Shown one piece after another: positions 1 through 7,633 of a stretch of 46,224 bases of DNA. Source of the stretch: Umezawaea endophytica (GTDB lineage Bacteria; Actinomycetota; Actinomycetes; Mycobacteriales; Pseudonocardiaceae); NCBI RefSeq assembly GCF_025061645.1, contig NZ_JANYMP010000019.1, positions 149,697 to 195,920 on the forward strand, read 5' to 3'. Every line of letters begins with the position of its first letter. Within the stretch, counting starts at the first letter, position 1. The position numbers and the translations under genes were made by a program. Under the pieces are notes generated by a model. It was not told the origin of the DNA, ran no database searches, and saw only the letters and a program-made list of their open reading frames with translations.

Positions 1-7
1 TGGGGGG

Positions 8-21
8 GGGGGGCGCCCCCC
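8..21. terminator. G/C palindrome after the permease gene
   Basis: Twelve consecutive G (2-13) run into a perfect 14-bp self-complementary block: six G, CG, six C (8-21). It lies about 20 bp beyond the stop codon of the minus-strand permease gene, so it could act as its terminator. There is no T-tract, and a homopolymer at the edge of the window may carry a length error. Confidence 0.3.
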
Positions 22-39
22 GGCCGACCACACCGGGCG

Positions 40-1575
40 TCACGCGCGGTCGTCCGGTTTCGCCACGGGCGGCGAGGTGAGCTTGCCGCTCTCGCGCAGG
101 GCGAGCACGGAGTGGCTCTTGCCGTAGGCGAAGTACACGACGACGCCCGCCGCCATCCAGATGAGGAACCGGACCCACGTCAACGCGGTCAGGTTCAGCA
201 TCAGCCACAGGCAGGCGAGGATCGCCAGCACCGGCACCAGCGGCACGAGCGGGGTGCGGAACCCGCGCGGCAGGTCCGGCCGGGTCTTGCGGAGGACCAG
301 CACACCCGCCGAGACGAGGATGAACGCGAACAGCGTGCCCACGTTCACCATCTCGGCCAACTTGCCCGCCGGGAAGAAACCGGCGGCCAGCGCGATCAGC
401 GTGCCGACCAGGATCGTGACCCTGGTGGGGGTGCCGTGCTTGCCGGTCTTCGCCAGGCCCCTGGGCAGCAGGCCGTCGCGGGACATCGCGAACAGCACGC
501 GGGTCTGGCCGAGCATGAGGACCATGACCACGGTCGTCAGACCGGCCAGCGCGCCCACCGAGATGACGTTCGCCGCCCAGTCGACCCCGAGGTTCGCGAA
601 CGCGGTCGCCAGGTTCGCGGGCGTGCCGTCGGCGGACGTCTTGAGGTCCGTGTACGGGACCATGCCGGTGATCACCAGCGCCACCGCGACGTACAGCACG
701 GTGACGATGATCAGCGAACCGATGATGCCGCGAGGCAGGTCGCGCTGCGGGTTGCGGGTCTCCTCGGCGGCCGTGGCCACCACGTCGAAACCGATGAACG
801 CGAAGAACACCAGCGACGCGGCGGCGAGCATGCCGTACACGCCGAACGTGCTGCCCTCCTGGCCGGTGATCAGCGAGAACAGCGACTGCTCCAGCCCACT
901 GGACCCGACGCCCGTGCCACCGGTCTCGGCGGGCGGGACGTACGGCGAGTAGTTCGAGGCCTTGATGTAGCCGATGCCGACCACGATCACCAGCAGCACG
1001 ACGAGCACCTTGACGGCCGTGATCACCTGGCTGACGCGCGACGACAGCTTCGTGCCGAGCACCAGCAGCACGGTGAGGGCGACGACCAGCAGCACGGCGC
1101 CCCAGTCGAAGTCGACCGACCCGACGGAGACCGTGGTCTTGGCGTCCAGCCCCACCTGCGCCAGCACGATCTGGAGGTAGGACGACCAGCCCTTCGCCAC
1201 GGCGGCCGAGCCGACCGCGAACTCCAGCACCAGGTCCCAGCCGATGATCCACGCCACCAGTTCGCCGAACGTGGCGTAGGAGAACGTGTACGCGCTACCG
1301 GCCACCGGCACGGTCGACGCGAACTCGGCGTAGCAGAGCGCCGCGAGACCGCACGCGACGGCGGCCAGCACGAACGACAGCGAGACCGACGGCCCCGCCA
1401 GGTCACCCGCCGTCTGCGCGGCGACGGTGAAGATGCCCGCACCGATGACGACGGCGACGCCGAACACCATCAGGTCCCAGGACGTGAGGTCCTTGCGGAG
1501 CTTGGTGTCCGGCTCGTCGGTGTCCTCGATGGACTGCTCGATGGACTTGGTGCGCCACAGCCCGTTCCCCGGCAC
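40..1575 (-). CDS. APC-family amino acid permease
   Basis: Polytopic membrane protein of 511 residues in the amino acid-polyamine-organocation superfamily, expected to import an amino acid or polyamine by proton symport; the substrate cannot be read from the sequence. Motif GAGIF near residue 46, followed by AGPSV and the YAEFAS/PVAGSAYT region, is typical of YfnA/CAT-type members. About 12 hydrophobic segments follow, and the length fits the family. The frame opens at 1614, but the GTG at 1575 is preceded by AAGAGGAGGA at a good distance and gives the normal short cytoplasmic N-terminus. It stands alone downstream of the CDF gene on the same strand, with 76 bp between them. An operator-like inverted repeat (1593-1617) sits just upstream of the ribosome binding site, so it is probably regulated separately. 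Confidence 0.9.
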   Translation of the reverse strand: MPGNGLWRTKSIEQSIEDTDEPDTKLRKDLTSWDLMVFGVAVVIGAGIFTVAAQTAGDLAGPSVSLSFVLAAVACGLAALCYAEFASTVPVAGSAYTFSYATFGELVAWIIGWDLVLEFAVGSAAVAKGWSSYLQIVLAQVGLDAKTTVSVGSVDFDWGAVLLVVALTVLLVLGTKLSSRVSQVITAVKVLVVLLVIVVGIGYIKASNYSPYVPPAETGGTGVGSSGLEQSLFSLITGQEGSTFGVYGMLAAASLVFFAFIGFDVVATAAEETRNPQRDLPRGIIGSLIIVTVLYVAVALVITGMVPYTDLKTSADGTPANLATAFANLGVDWAANVISVGALAGLTTVVMVLMLGQTRVLFAMSRDGLLPRGLAKTGKHGTPTRVTILVGTLIALAAGFFPAGKLAEMVNVGTLFAFILVSAGVLVLRKTRPDLPRGFRTPLVPLVPVLAILACLWLMLNLTALTWVRFLIWMAAGVVVYFAYGKSHSVLALRESGKLTSPPVAKPDDRA

Positions 1576-1592
1576 GGTGGTCCTCCTCTTGC

Positions 1593-1617
1593 AGGGTGAA
1601 GTACGACCTTTCACCCT
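1593..1617 (-). promoter_or_regulatory. Inverted-repeat operator upstream of the permease
   Basis: Arms AGGGTGAA (1593-1600) and TTCACCCT (1610-1617) are perfectly complementary, with a 9-bp spacer. The repeat lies 18-42 bp upstream of the permease GTG, immediately ahead of its AGGAGG. The position suits repressor binding or a leader hairpin. The regulator is not identifiable. Confidence 0.5.
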
Positions 1618-1651
1618 AGGGGTCCACGCGTGCCGGGGCCTCTCGGCGAGA

Positions 1652-2599
1652 TCAGGATCCCTCGGACGCCGATCCGGAGTTCGTCTGGCTCAGGCTGCGG
1701 TCGAGGTCCGGCTCCAGGTAGATGAGCCGGGCGGCCGGGATCTTGTTGCGCACGCGCAGCTCGGCGTCGTTGATCGCCTCGGCGGTCTCGGCCACGGTCA
1801 GGCCGGGGTTGAGGGCGATCTTGGCGGCCACCAGCAGCTCGTCCGGGCCGATGTACTGGGTGCGGATGTGGATGACGTTCTCCACCTTGCCCTTGGCCAG
1901 CTCGGCCTCCAGCACGTCCAGCTCGGCGGGCGAGGCGCCCTCGCCGATCAGCAGGCTCTTCATCTCGATGATCAGGATGATCGCGATGACGCCCAGCAGG
2001 ACGCCGATGGAGATCGTGCCCAGCGCGTCCCACACCGGGTCGCCGGTGATCGTCGCGAGGCCGACGCCGATGAGGGCCAGCACCAGGCCGATGAGCGCGC
2101 CCGCGTCCTCCAGGAGCACGACGGGCAGCTCGGGCACCTTCGACTGGCGGATGAACTGCCACCAGGTCGCGTTGCCCTTGATCAGCTTGGACTCCTTGAT
2201 CGCCGTCATGAAGCTGTAGGTCTCCAGGCCGATGGCGACGACCAGGATGACCACGGCGACCATCGGCGACGACAGGCCCTCGGGGTGTTGCAGCTTGTGG
2301 ATGCCCTCGTACAGCGCGAACACCGAGCCGAGGGTGAACAGCATCAGCGCCACGACGAACGAGTAGAAGTACCGGTCGCGGCCGAAGCCGAACGGGTGGT
2401 TGCGCGTGGCGGCGCGCTGCGACGTCTTCTGCCCCAGCAGCAGAAGCCCCTGGTTGGACGTGTCGGCCAGCGAGTGCACCGACTCCGCGAGCATCGACGA
2501 CGACCCGGTCACCAGGAAGCCGACAAACTTCGCGACGGCGATCCCGGCGTTGGCCACGAGCGCGGCGATGATCGCCTTGGTCCCGCCCCCTGCTGACAA
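1652..2599 (-). CDS. Cation diffusion facilitator (CDF) metal transporter
   Basis: Predicted Zn/Mn/Fe-type efflux protein of 315 residues that exchanges a divalent metal for protons across the cell membrane. Membrane segments carry the paired metal-site motifs: HSLAD near residue 42 in TM2 and an EDAGALIG motif in TM5. The latter EDxxA form resembles the SLC30A9-like branch rather than the common HxxxD. HPFGFGRDRY between TM2 and TM3 is a CDF hallmark. The C-terminal about 90 residues form the usual cytoplasmic regulatory domain. The open frame extends upstream to 2722, but that would overlap manA; the TTG at 2599, preceded by AGGGGG, matches the normal N-terminus. The metal is not determined. 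Confidence 0.88.
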   Translation of the reverse strand: MSAGGGTKAIIAALVANAGIAVAKFVGFLVTGSSSMLAESVHSLADTSNQGLLLLGQKTSQRAATRNHPFGFGRDRYFYSFVVALMLFTLGSVFALYEGIHKLQHPEGLSSPMVAVVILVVAIGLETYSFMTAIKESKLIKGNATWWQFIRQSKVPELPVVLLEDAGALIGLVLALIGVGLATITGDPVWDALGTISIGVLLGVIAIILIIEMKSLLIGEGASPAELDVLEAELAKGKVENVIHIRTQYIGPDELLVAAKIALNPGLTVAETAEAINDAELRVRNKIPAARLIYLEPDLDRSLSQTNSGSASEGS

Positions 2600-2663
2600 G
2601 TGAGCCCCCTGATGAGGTCGAAAGTCCGATTTGTCGAGCCGAACCCTAACCGGCCGGGTCGCC

Positions 2664-3893
2664 TCAAGCCCCGGCGGTGGCCCGGAACACGAGCGCGGGT
2701 TCCCCGTTCGCGGACCTGGCAACCACGGCGGGGTCCGCCGCGGCGAGCCACATGGACTGGCCCCTGGTCAGTTCGAGTTCGCCACCGGCGCCGTCCAGGA
2801 CGGACACGGTGCCGCGGACGCACAGCAGGATCTGCGGCCCGGCGTCGTCGACGCGGACGTCCACGCCCGCGGTGAGGTCCAGTCGGGAGAGTTCGAACTC
2901 CGACGACGGGGTGCGGTAGACCGCCAGGCCGGGGGTGACCTCCTCGCCGCGCTGCACGGGCATGTCGCCGCAGGTGAAGTCCAGCACGCGCAGCAGTTCC
3001 GGCACGTCGACGTGCTTGGGCGTGAGGCCGCAGCGCAGGACGTTGTCGGAGTTGGCGAGGATCTCGATGCCGGTGCCGTGCAGGTAGGCGTGCAGGTTGC
3101 CCGCGGGCAGGTGCACGGCCTCGCCCGGCTGGAGCACGAGGCGGTTGAGCAGCAGAGCGGCCAGCACACCCGCGTCACCGGGGTAGGCCTCGCCGAGTTC
3201 CAGGACCGTTCGGCACTCCAGGTCGAACTCGCCGCGCTCCTTGACGTGCAGCACGCACGCGTCCAGCACCTGTGGGAGCAGCAGGTCCAGCGCGGTCTGC
3301 GGCAGCGTGATCAACGTGGTGAACAGGGCCCGCAGGCCCTGCGCGTCCGGCTGGGCCGCGAGGAGTTCGGCGTAGGGCGCGAAGTCCGGCGCGTCGAGCG
3401 ACCGGAGCAGGGCGGCGCTGCGGTGCGGGTCGCGGAACCCGGCCAGCGCGTGGAACTCCGTCAGCGCACAGATCAGCTCGGGCTTCGGCGACGGGTCCTT
3501 GTAGTTGCGGGTCGCGGCGTCCATCGGCACGCCCGCCTTCTCCTCGGCCGCGAACCCCGACGCGGCCTGCTCGGCCGACGGGTGGGCCTGCAAGCTCAGC
3601 GCCTCCTCGGCGGCGAGCACCTTCATCAGGAACGGCAGCCTGCCACCCCAGCGGGTCGCGAACACCTCGCCGAGCTGGCCCTTCGGGTCCTCCGCCAGCA
3701 GCTCCAGCAGCGACCGCTCGGCGCCGTCCGGCCCGACCACCTTCGACGGGTCGCCGGGGTGCGCGCCCATCCACAGCTCGGCCTCGGGGTGCGGTGCGGG
3801 AACGGCCTTGCCGAGCAGTTCTGAGATGGCCGTGCGCGAGCCCCACGCGTACGGCCGGATCGCGTTGTGCAGCAGTTCCACGGTCTCGTCCAC
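2664..3893 (-). CDS. manA: Mannose-6-phosphate isomerase, class I
   Basis: Zn-dependent cupin enzyme that interconverts fructose-6-phosphate and mannose-6-phosphate, the entry into GDP-mannose synthesis. It has the type I signature IRPYAWGSRT at the N-terminus, the zinc-ligand segment LQAHPS near residue 100, and the conserved GEAVHLPAGNLHAYLHGTG block. Length of 409 is normal. It is the last gene of the minus-strand run DUF3499-pmm-trm112-SIS-manA, 13 bp after the SIS gene. The first possible start is GTG at 3893, but a GAGGGA lies too close to it; the in-frame GTG at 3881 (giving MELLHNAIRPYAWG) has better spacing, so the true start may be four codons in. Confidence 0.95.
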   Translation of the reverse strand: MDETVELLHNAIRPYAWGSRTAISELLGKAVPAPHPEAELWMGAHPGDPSKVVGPDGAERSLLELLAEDPKGQLGEVFATRWGGRLPFLMKVLAAEEALSLQAHPSAEQAASGFAAEEKAGVPMDAATRNYKDPSPKPELICALTEFHALAGFRDPHRSAALLRSLDAPDFAPYAELLAAQPDAQGLRALFTTLITLPQTALDLLLPQVLDACVLHVKERGEFDLECRTVLELGEAYPGDAGVLAALLLNRLVLQPGEAVHLPAGNLHAYLHGTGIEILANSDNVLRCGLTPKHVDVPELLRVLDFTCGDMPVQRGEEVTPGLAVYRTPSSEFELSRLDLTAGVDVRVDDAGPQILLCVRGTVSVLDGAGGELELTRGQSMWLAAADPAVVARSANGEPALVFRATAGA

Positions 3894-3906
3894 TCCCTCG
3901 TCGGCG

Positions 3907-4983
3907 TCAGACCGCCGGTGCGTACAGCCCCGGTCCGCCCAGCTTGCCCGCGGCGAGACCCAGGTAGAGCGCGGCCAGCTCGAACCGCAGTGCGAGCAGC
4001 GCGGCGCACACGGCGTCGCCGCCGGTCACTTCCTCCGCCGGTTCGAGCACGTCGGCTCCCGGCAACGTCTCGTGCGCGGCACGACGGGCCATCTCGGCGA
4101 GCTGCCCCTGCCGCACGGCGAGCAGCAGCACCCTCACCTGACCGGTCGGCTCGTCGTCGGGGTCCGCGAACAGGTCCTCGGCCGACGTGGACTGGACGGC
4201 ACGCCGGTGCAGGACCGACCTGGTGAGCGCTTGGGGGTACCCCGCCACGTCGCTCACCACACCCGCGTAGCAGGCCAGCATCGCGGCACCGTGCGCCGCC
4301 ACCGCCGTCGCCGGGTGGTCGAGCCCCCACAGCAGCGGGGTGCGGTCGGCGATCCGCAGCGCCAGCGACTTCGCCGGGTTCACGAACGACTCGTGCATCG
4401 GGTGGTCGCGCTCGGCCTCGCGGTCCAGCTCGTCGGCGATCAGGCCGACGTCCGTCTTGAGCAGGCCCATCGCGTTCAACGCGACGAGCCAGCCGCCGAA
4501 CGCCCGCGCGAACCCGAAGCCCTGCGGCACGGGCACCCGCGGCGGGATCAGCAGCGCGTGACCCGCGGCCGACGCGGCCACCGGCCCGTCCGGCTCGGCG
4601 GTCAGCAGCACGCGCGCGCCGCGACGGCCCGCGCGGTAGATCGACTCGGCCAGCACGGCGTCGCCGGGGTCCTCGGTGTGCGCCAGCACCACGTCCAGCG
4701 CGCCGACCCACGGCGGCAGCTCGTCCGCGACGACCACCGGCACCGGGCAGGCCGGGCCCAGCAGCGCGGACGCGAGCTTCGCGACCGACGTGCCCACACC
4801 GGGACGGGTCAGCAGGACGAGCGCGCGCGGCCGTTCCCCGAACGTCCTCGCCACGCCCAGCTCCCCCGCGACCTCCGCGGTGGCGCGGACCTGCGCCCCC
4901 GCGTGCGCGGCGGCGCGCAGCCAGCCACCGGTGTCGTTGTCACCGAGGCGGCGCGAGTCGTCCAGCAGGCTGTCGTCGAACAC
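3907..4983 (-). CDS. SIS-domain sugar-phosphate protein
   Basis: Protein of 358 residues resembling the actinobacterial SIS (sugar isomerase) proteins encoded between phosphomannomutase and manA, like M. tuberculosis Rv3256c; some relatives are annotated as bifunctional phosphoglucose/phosphomannose isomerases. Two Rossmann-like halves are visible: PRALVLLTRPGVGTSVAKLAS near residue 50 and GARVLLTAEPDGPVA near residue 120. The context suggests a hexose-phosphate isomerase or sensor for GDP-mannose supply, but catalysis is unproven. The GTG start lies 6 bp after the Trm112 stop, so translation is probably coupled. Confidence 0.8.
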   Translation of the reverse strand: MFDDSLLDDSRRLGDNDTGGWLRAAAHAGAQVRATAEVAGELGVARTFGERPRALVLLTRPGVGTSVAKLASALLGPACPVPVVVADELPPWVGALDVVLAHTEDPGDAVLAESIYRAGRRGARVLLTAEPDGPVAASAAGHALLIPPRVPVPQGFGFARAFGGWLVALNAMGLLKTDVGLIADELDREAERDHPMHESFVNPAKSLALRIADRTPLLWGLDHPATAVAAHGAAMLACYAGVVSDVAGYPQALTRSVLHRRAVQSTSAEDLFADPDDEPTGQVRVLLLAVRQGQLAEMARRAAHETLPGADVLEPAEEVTGGDAVCAALLALRFELAALYLGLAAGKLGGPGLYAPAV

Positions 4984-4989
4984 GCCGGG

Positions 4990-5205
4990 TCACCCGTCCG
5001 TCGGGTCCTGGTCGGCGTCCAGCCGCACGGCCTCGTCGAGCAGCAGCACCGGGATGCCGTCCGTGACGGGGTACGAGCGGTGGCACACCGAGCAGGTCAG
5101 GAAGTCGGCCCCCGGATCGGCGGGGGTGCCGACCAGCAGCGCGCCGTGCTCCGGGCACGGGCAGGCCAGGATCTCCAGCAACTGGGCGTCGAGTTGCACT
5201 GCCAT
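4990..5205 (-). CDS. Trm112-like zinc-ribbon protein
   Basis: Small 71-residue protein of the Trm112/YcaR family. Cysteine pairs CPCPEHG (from about residue 15) and CSVCHRSYPV (from about residue 39) form a zinc ribbon, followed by the family's DGIPVLL motif. Trm112 homologues activate methyltransferases elsewhere; in actinobacteria they commonly sit, as here, next to phosphomannomutase without a known partner. ATG preceded by AAAGGGAACGACC. It lies 16 bp after pmm and 6 bp before the SIS gene. Confidence 0.9.
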   Translation of the reverse strand: MAVQLDAQLLEILACPCPEHGALLVGTPADPGADFLTCSVCHRSYPVTDGIPVLLLDEAVRLDADQDPTDG

Positions 5206-5221
5206 TGGTCGTTCCCTTTCG

Positions 5222-6574
5222 TCAGCCGCGCACGATCGCGAGGACTTCGTCCCGCAATGCGGCGACCGCGTCGGAGTCGGCGGCTTCCACGTTCAGGCGG
5301 AGCAGCGGTTCGGTGTTGGACGCCCGCAGGTTGAACCACGAACCGTCGGGGAGCTCGACGGTGAGACCGTCCAGCTCATCGAAGGTGACGCCGTTCCGGG
5401 CCCCGAAAGTTGCCTTGATGGCCGAGATCCGGTCGGACTGGTCGGCGACGGTCGAGTTGATCTCGCCGGACGCCGAGTACCGCTCGTACTCGCGGGCCAG
5501 TTCGGACAGCGGCTCCGGCTGCTCGCCCAGCGCGGCCAGCACGTGCAGCGCGGCCAGCATGCCGGTGTCGGCGTTCCAGAACTCGCGGAAGTAGTAGTGC
5601 GCCGAGTGCTCGCCGCCGAAGATCGCGCCCGTCGTCGCCATCTCGGCCTTGATGAACGAGTGGCCCACGCGGGTGCGGACCGGCTTGCCGCCGCGCTCGG
5701 CGACGATCTCCGGGACGGCCTTGGAGGTGATCAGGTTGTGGATCACCGTGGCGCCGGGGTCCTTGGCCAGCTCGCGCACGGCCACCAGCGCGGTGATCGC
5801 GCTCGGCGAGACCGGCTCGCCGCGCTCGTCGATCACGAAGCAGCGGTCCGCGTCGCCGTCGAACGCCACACCGGCGTCCGCCCCGACCTCGACGACCTTG
5901 GCCTGGAGGTCGACCAGGTTCTTCGGGTCGAGCGGGTTCGCCTCGTGGTTCGGGAAGTTGCCGTCCAGCTCGAAGTACATCGGGACGACCTCGATGGGCA
6001 GGCCCTGGAAGACCTCGGGCACCGTGTAGCCGCCCATGCCGTTGCCCGCGTCCACGACGACCTTCAGCGGACGGCTGCCCGACAGGTCGACCAGTGCGAG
6101 CAGGTAGGCCGCGTAGTCGGCGAGCAGGTCGCGCTCGGAGCGCGTGCCCGGCGTGACGCCCTCGGCGTCCGGGACCTCGCGCTCGGCGTCCTCGCGGACC
6201 TGCGCCAGGCCCGTGTCCTGGCCGACCGGCGAGGCGCCCGCGCGGCACAGCTTGATGCCGTTGTACTCGGCCGGGTTGTGGCTCGCGGTGAACATGGCGC
6301 CGGGCAGGTCGAGCTTGCCGGACGCGAAGTACAGCATGTCCGTGCTGGCGAGGCCGATGCTGATCACGTCGACACCCTGCGCCGTCACGCCGTCGGCGAA
6401 GGCGCTCGACAGCTCGGGCGACGAGTCGCGCATGTCGTGACCGATGACGACGGCGGGACCGCCGACCAGGCGCGCGAAAGCGGCACCCAGTGCGCGGACG
6501 ACGGCGGCGTCGAGCTGCTCACCCACCACACCACGCACGTCGTAGGCCTTGACGACGCCGGACAGATCGCGCAC
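5222..6574 (-). CDS. manB: Phosphomannomutase/phosphoglucomutase
   Basis: Alpha-D-phosphohexomutase of 450 residues that converts mannose-6-phosphate to mannose-1-phosphate (often also the glucose phosphates). All four family signatures are visible: the phosphoserine loop TASHNP (Ser98), the metal loop DGDADR (about residue 235), the sugar-binding loop GEHSAH (about residue 315) and the phosphate-binding RASNTEPLLRLN near the C-terminus. GTG at 6574 has GGAG a few bases upstream and gives MRDLSGVVKAYDVRG, the usual start of this family; the open frame reaches 6622 without support. It heads the operon with trm112, SIS and manA. It corresponds in position to M. tuberculosis Rv3257c. Confidence 0.95.
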   Translation of the reverse strand: MRDLSGVVKAYDVRGVVGEQLDAAVVRALGAAFARLVGGPAVVIGHDMRDSSPELSSAFADGVTAQGVDVISIGLASTDMLYFASGKLDLPGAMFTASHNPAEYNGIKLCRAGASPVGQDTGLAQVREDAEREVPDAEGVTPGTRSERDLLADYAAYLLALVDLSGSRPLKVVVDAGNGMGGYTVPEVFQGLPIEVVPMYFELDGNFPNHEANPLDPKNLVDLQAKVVEVGADAGVAFDGDADRCFVIDERGEPVSPSAITALVAVRELAKDPGATVIHNLITSKAVPEIVAERGGKPVRTRVGHSFIKAEMATTGAIFGGEHSAHYYFREFWNADTGMLAALHVLAALGEQPEPLSELAREYERYSASGEINSTVADQSDRISAIKATFGARNGVTFDELDGLTVELPDGSWFNLRASNTEPLLRLNVEAADSDAVAALRDEVLAIVRG

Positions 6575-6660
6575 GCGGACACTCCTCGGCTGGACACACT
6601 CGGCTTCGGCAGCTCTTGACACCGCCCGGCCGGAAGCCTACCGGTGACCCGCCCGGCGAC

Positions 6661-7032
6661 TCAGTCCTCGTGCGGATCAGGCAGTACGCGCAGGTGACCC
6701 CGCCGTATGTTGCCCGTCTGGAGGTCGCGCTGGAGATCGCGCACCTCCAGCGGCCGATCGGCCCGTCCCGCCTCGCGCACCGCCTCGGCCAACGCCGTCA
6801 GGTCGTCCACGGTCGGCTCTGGAGCCGCGAACTCACCCTGGTACCTCACGACTTCCCACCCGCGGGGGGCGGTGAGCCTCAACGCGTGCTCCTCGCACAG
6901 GTCGTAGCTGTGCGGTTCGGAGTACGTGGCGAGGGGACCGACGACAGCGGTGGAGTCCGCATAGGCATAGGTGAGCGTGGCGACTGCCGGGTTAGCGCAC
7001 CCGGTTCGCGAGCACCGTCTCACGCTCCGCAC
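6661..7032 (-). CDS. DUF3499 family protein
   Basis: Actinobacterial protein of 123 residues and unknown function (DUF3499, Rv3258c-like). RRCSRTGC with LCEEHA provides CxxxxxC and CxxH pairs that look like a small metal-binding finger, followed by WEVVRYQG. The GTG at 7032 gives MRSVRRCSRTGC, the usual N-terminus; the frame is open to 7149 but without a family match. It lies 86 bp upstream of phosphomannomutase and is divergent from the zincin-like gene (137 bp between the two starts). Conserved linkage to pmm suggests an accessory role, unproven. Confidence 0.88.
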   Translation of the reverse strand: MRSVRRCSRTGCANPAVATLTYAYADSTAVVGPLATYSEPHSYDLCEEHALRLTAPRGWEVVRYQGEFAAPEPTVDDLTALAEAVREAGRADRPLEVRDLQRDLQTGNIRRGHLRVLPDPHED

Positions 7033-7168
7033 GGCGGGGACGATAGCGCGTCCGGCCGCCGCCGTGTCGGAGGCACGCTGGTTTTGGCGTGGGACACCTC
7101 TCGTCCACCTGTCCGGAGGGCGGGTTTGAACACCTCCCCAGCAGGACAACTAGGCTTGAGGGGTGGTG

Positions 7169-7633
7169 ATGGCTCGGGATTCGTGGCGACAGGGTTCTCC
7201 GCGGCGACGGAATCGCGACAGGCACGGAAGAGGCCTGCGCGGCCCGCTGTACCCGGCGACCCTCCCCGCGGCCCGGAGCAGGGCCGAGCGCTTCGACGCG
7301 CTGGTGCTCGAAGCGCTGGAGCCGATCGAGGCGCGGTGGCGGACGGAGCTGACCCAGCTCGACGTCGCGGTCGACGACGTGCCCGACGTCCAGCCGACCG
7401 ACAGCGAGGACGGCGGGGTCGTCGAGGACGGCAACGTGCCGCTCGCCCGGCTCATGCCCGCCGCGTCGGACAAGTCCGGTGGGCCTTCGCGGGCGCGGAT
7501 CGTGCTGTACCGCCGTCCGCTCGAAGCGCGCGCCAAGGACGGCGCCGACCTCTCCGACCTGGTGCACGACGTGCTGGTGGAGCAGGTCGCGAACTACCTC
7601 GGCCTCGACCCGGACGTCATCGACGGGGAGTAG
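7169..7633 (+). CDS. Zincin-like metallopeptidase-family protein lacking HExxH
   Basis: Protein of about 154 residues resembling the actinobacterial metallopeptidase family (Rv3259-like, PF06262 fold). An Arg-rich N-terminus is followed by an LPAARSRAERFDALVLEALE helix, a LYRRPLE strand and the terminal helix DLVHDVLVEQVANYLGLD. In active members that last helix carries HExxHxxG; here the position reads VEQVANYLG with no metal-ligand histidines. It is therefore probably non-catalytic. Possible starts are GTG 7163, GTG 7166 and ATG 7169; TTGAGGGG favours the ATG. Its last 17 bp overlap the 3' end of the convergent glycosyltransferase gene. Confidence 0.82.
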   Translation: MARDSWRQGSPRRRNRDRHGRGLRGPLYPATLPAARSRAERFDALVLEALEPIEARWRTELTQLDVAVDDVPDVQPTDSEDGGVVEDGNVPLARLMPAASDKSGGPSRARIVLYRRPLEARAKDGADLSDLVHDVLVEQVANYLGLDPDVIDGE

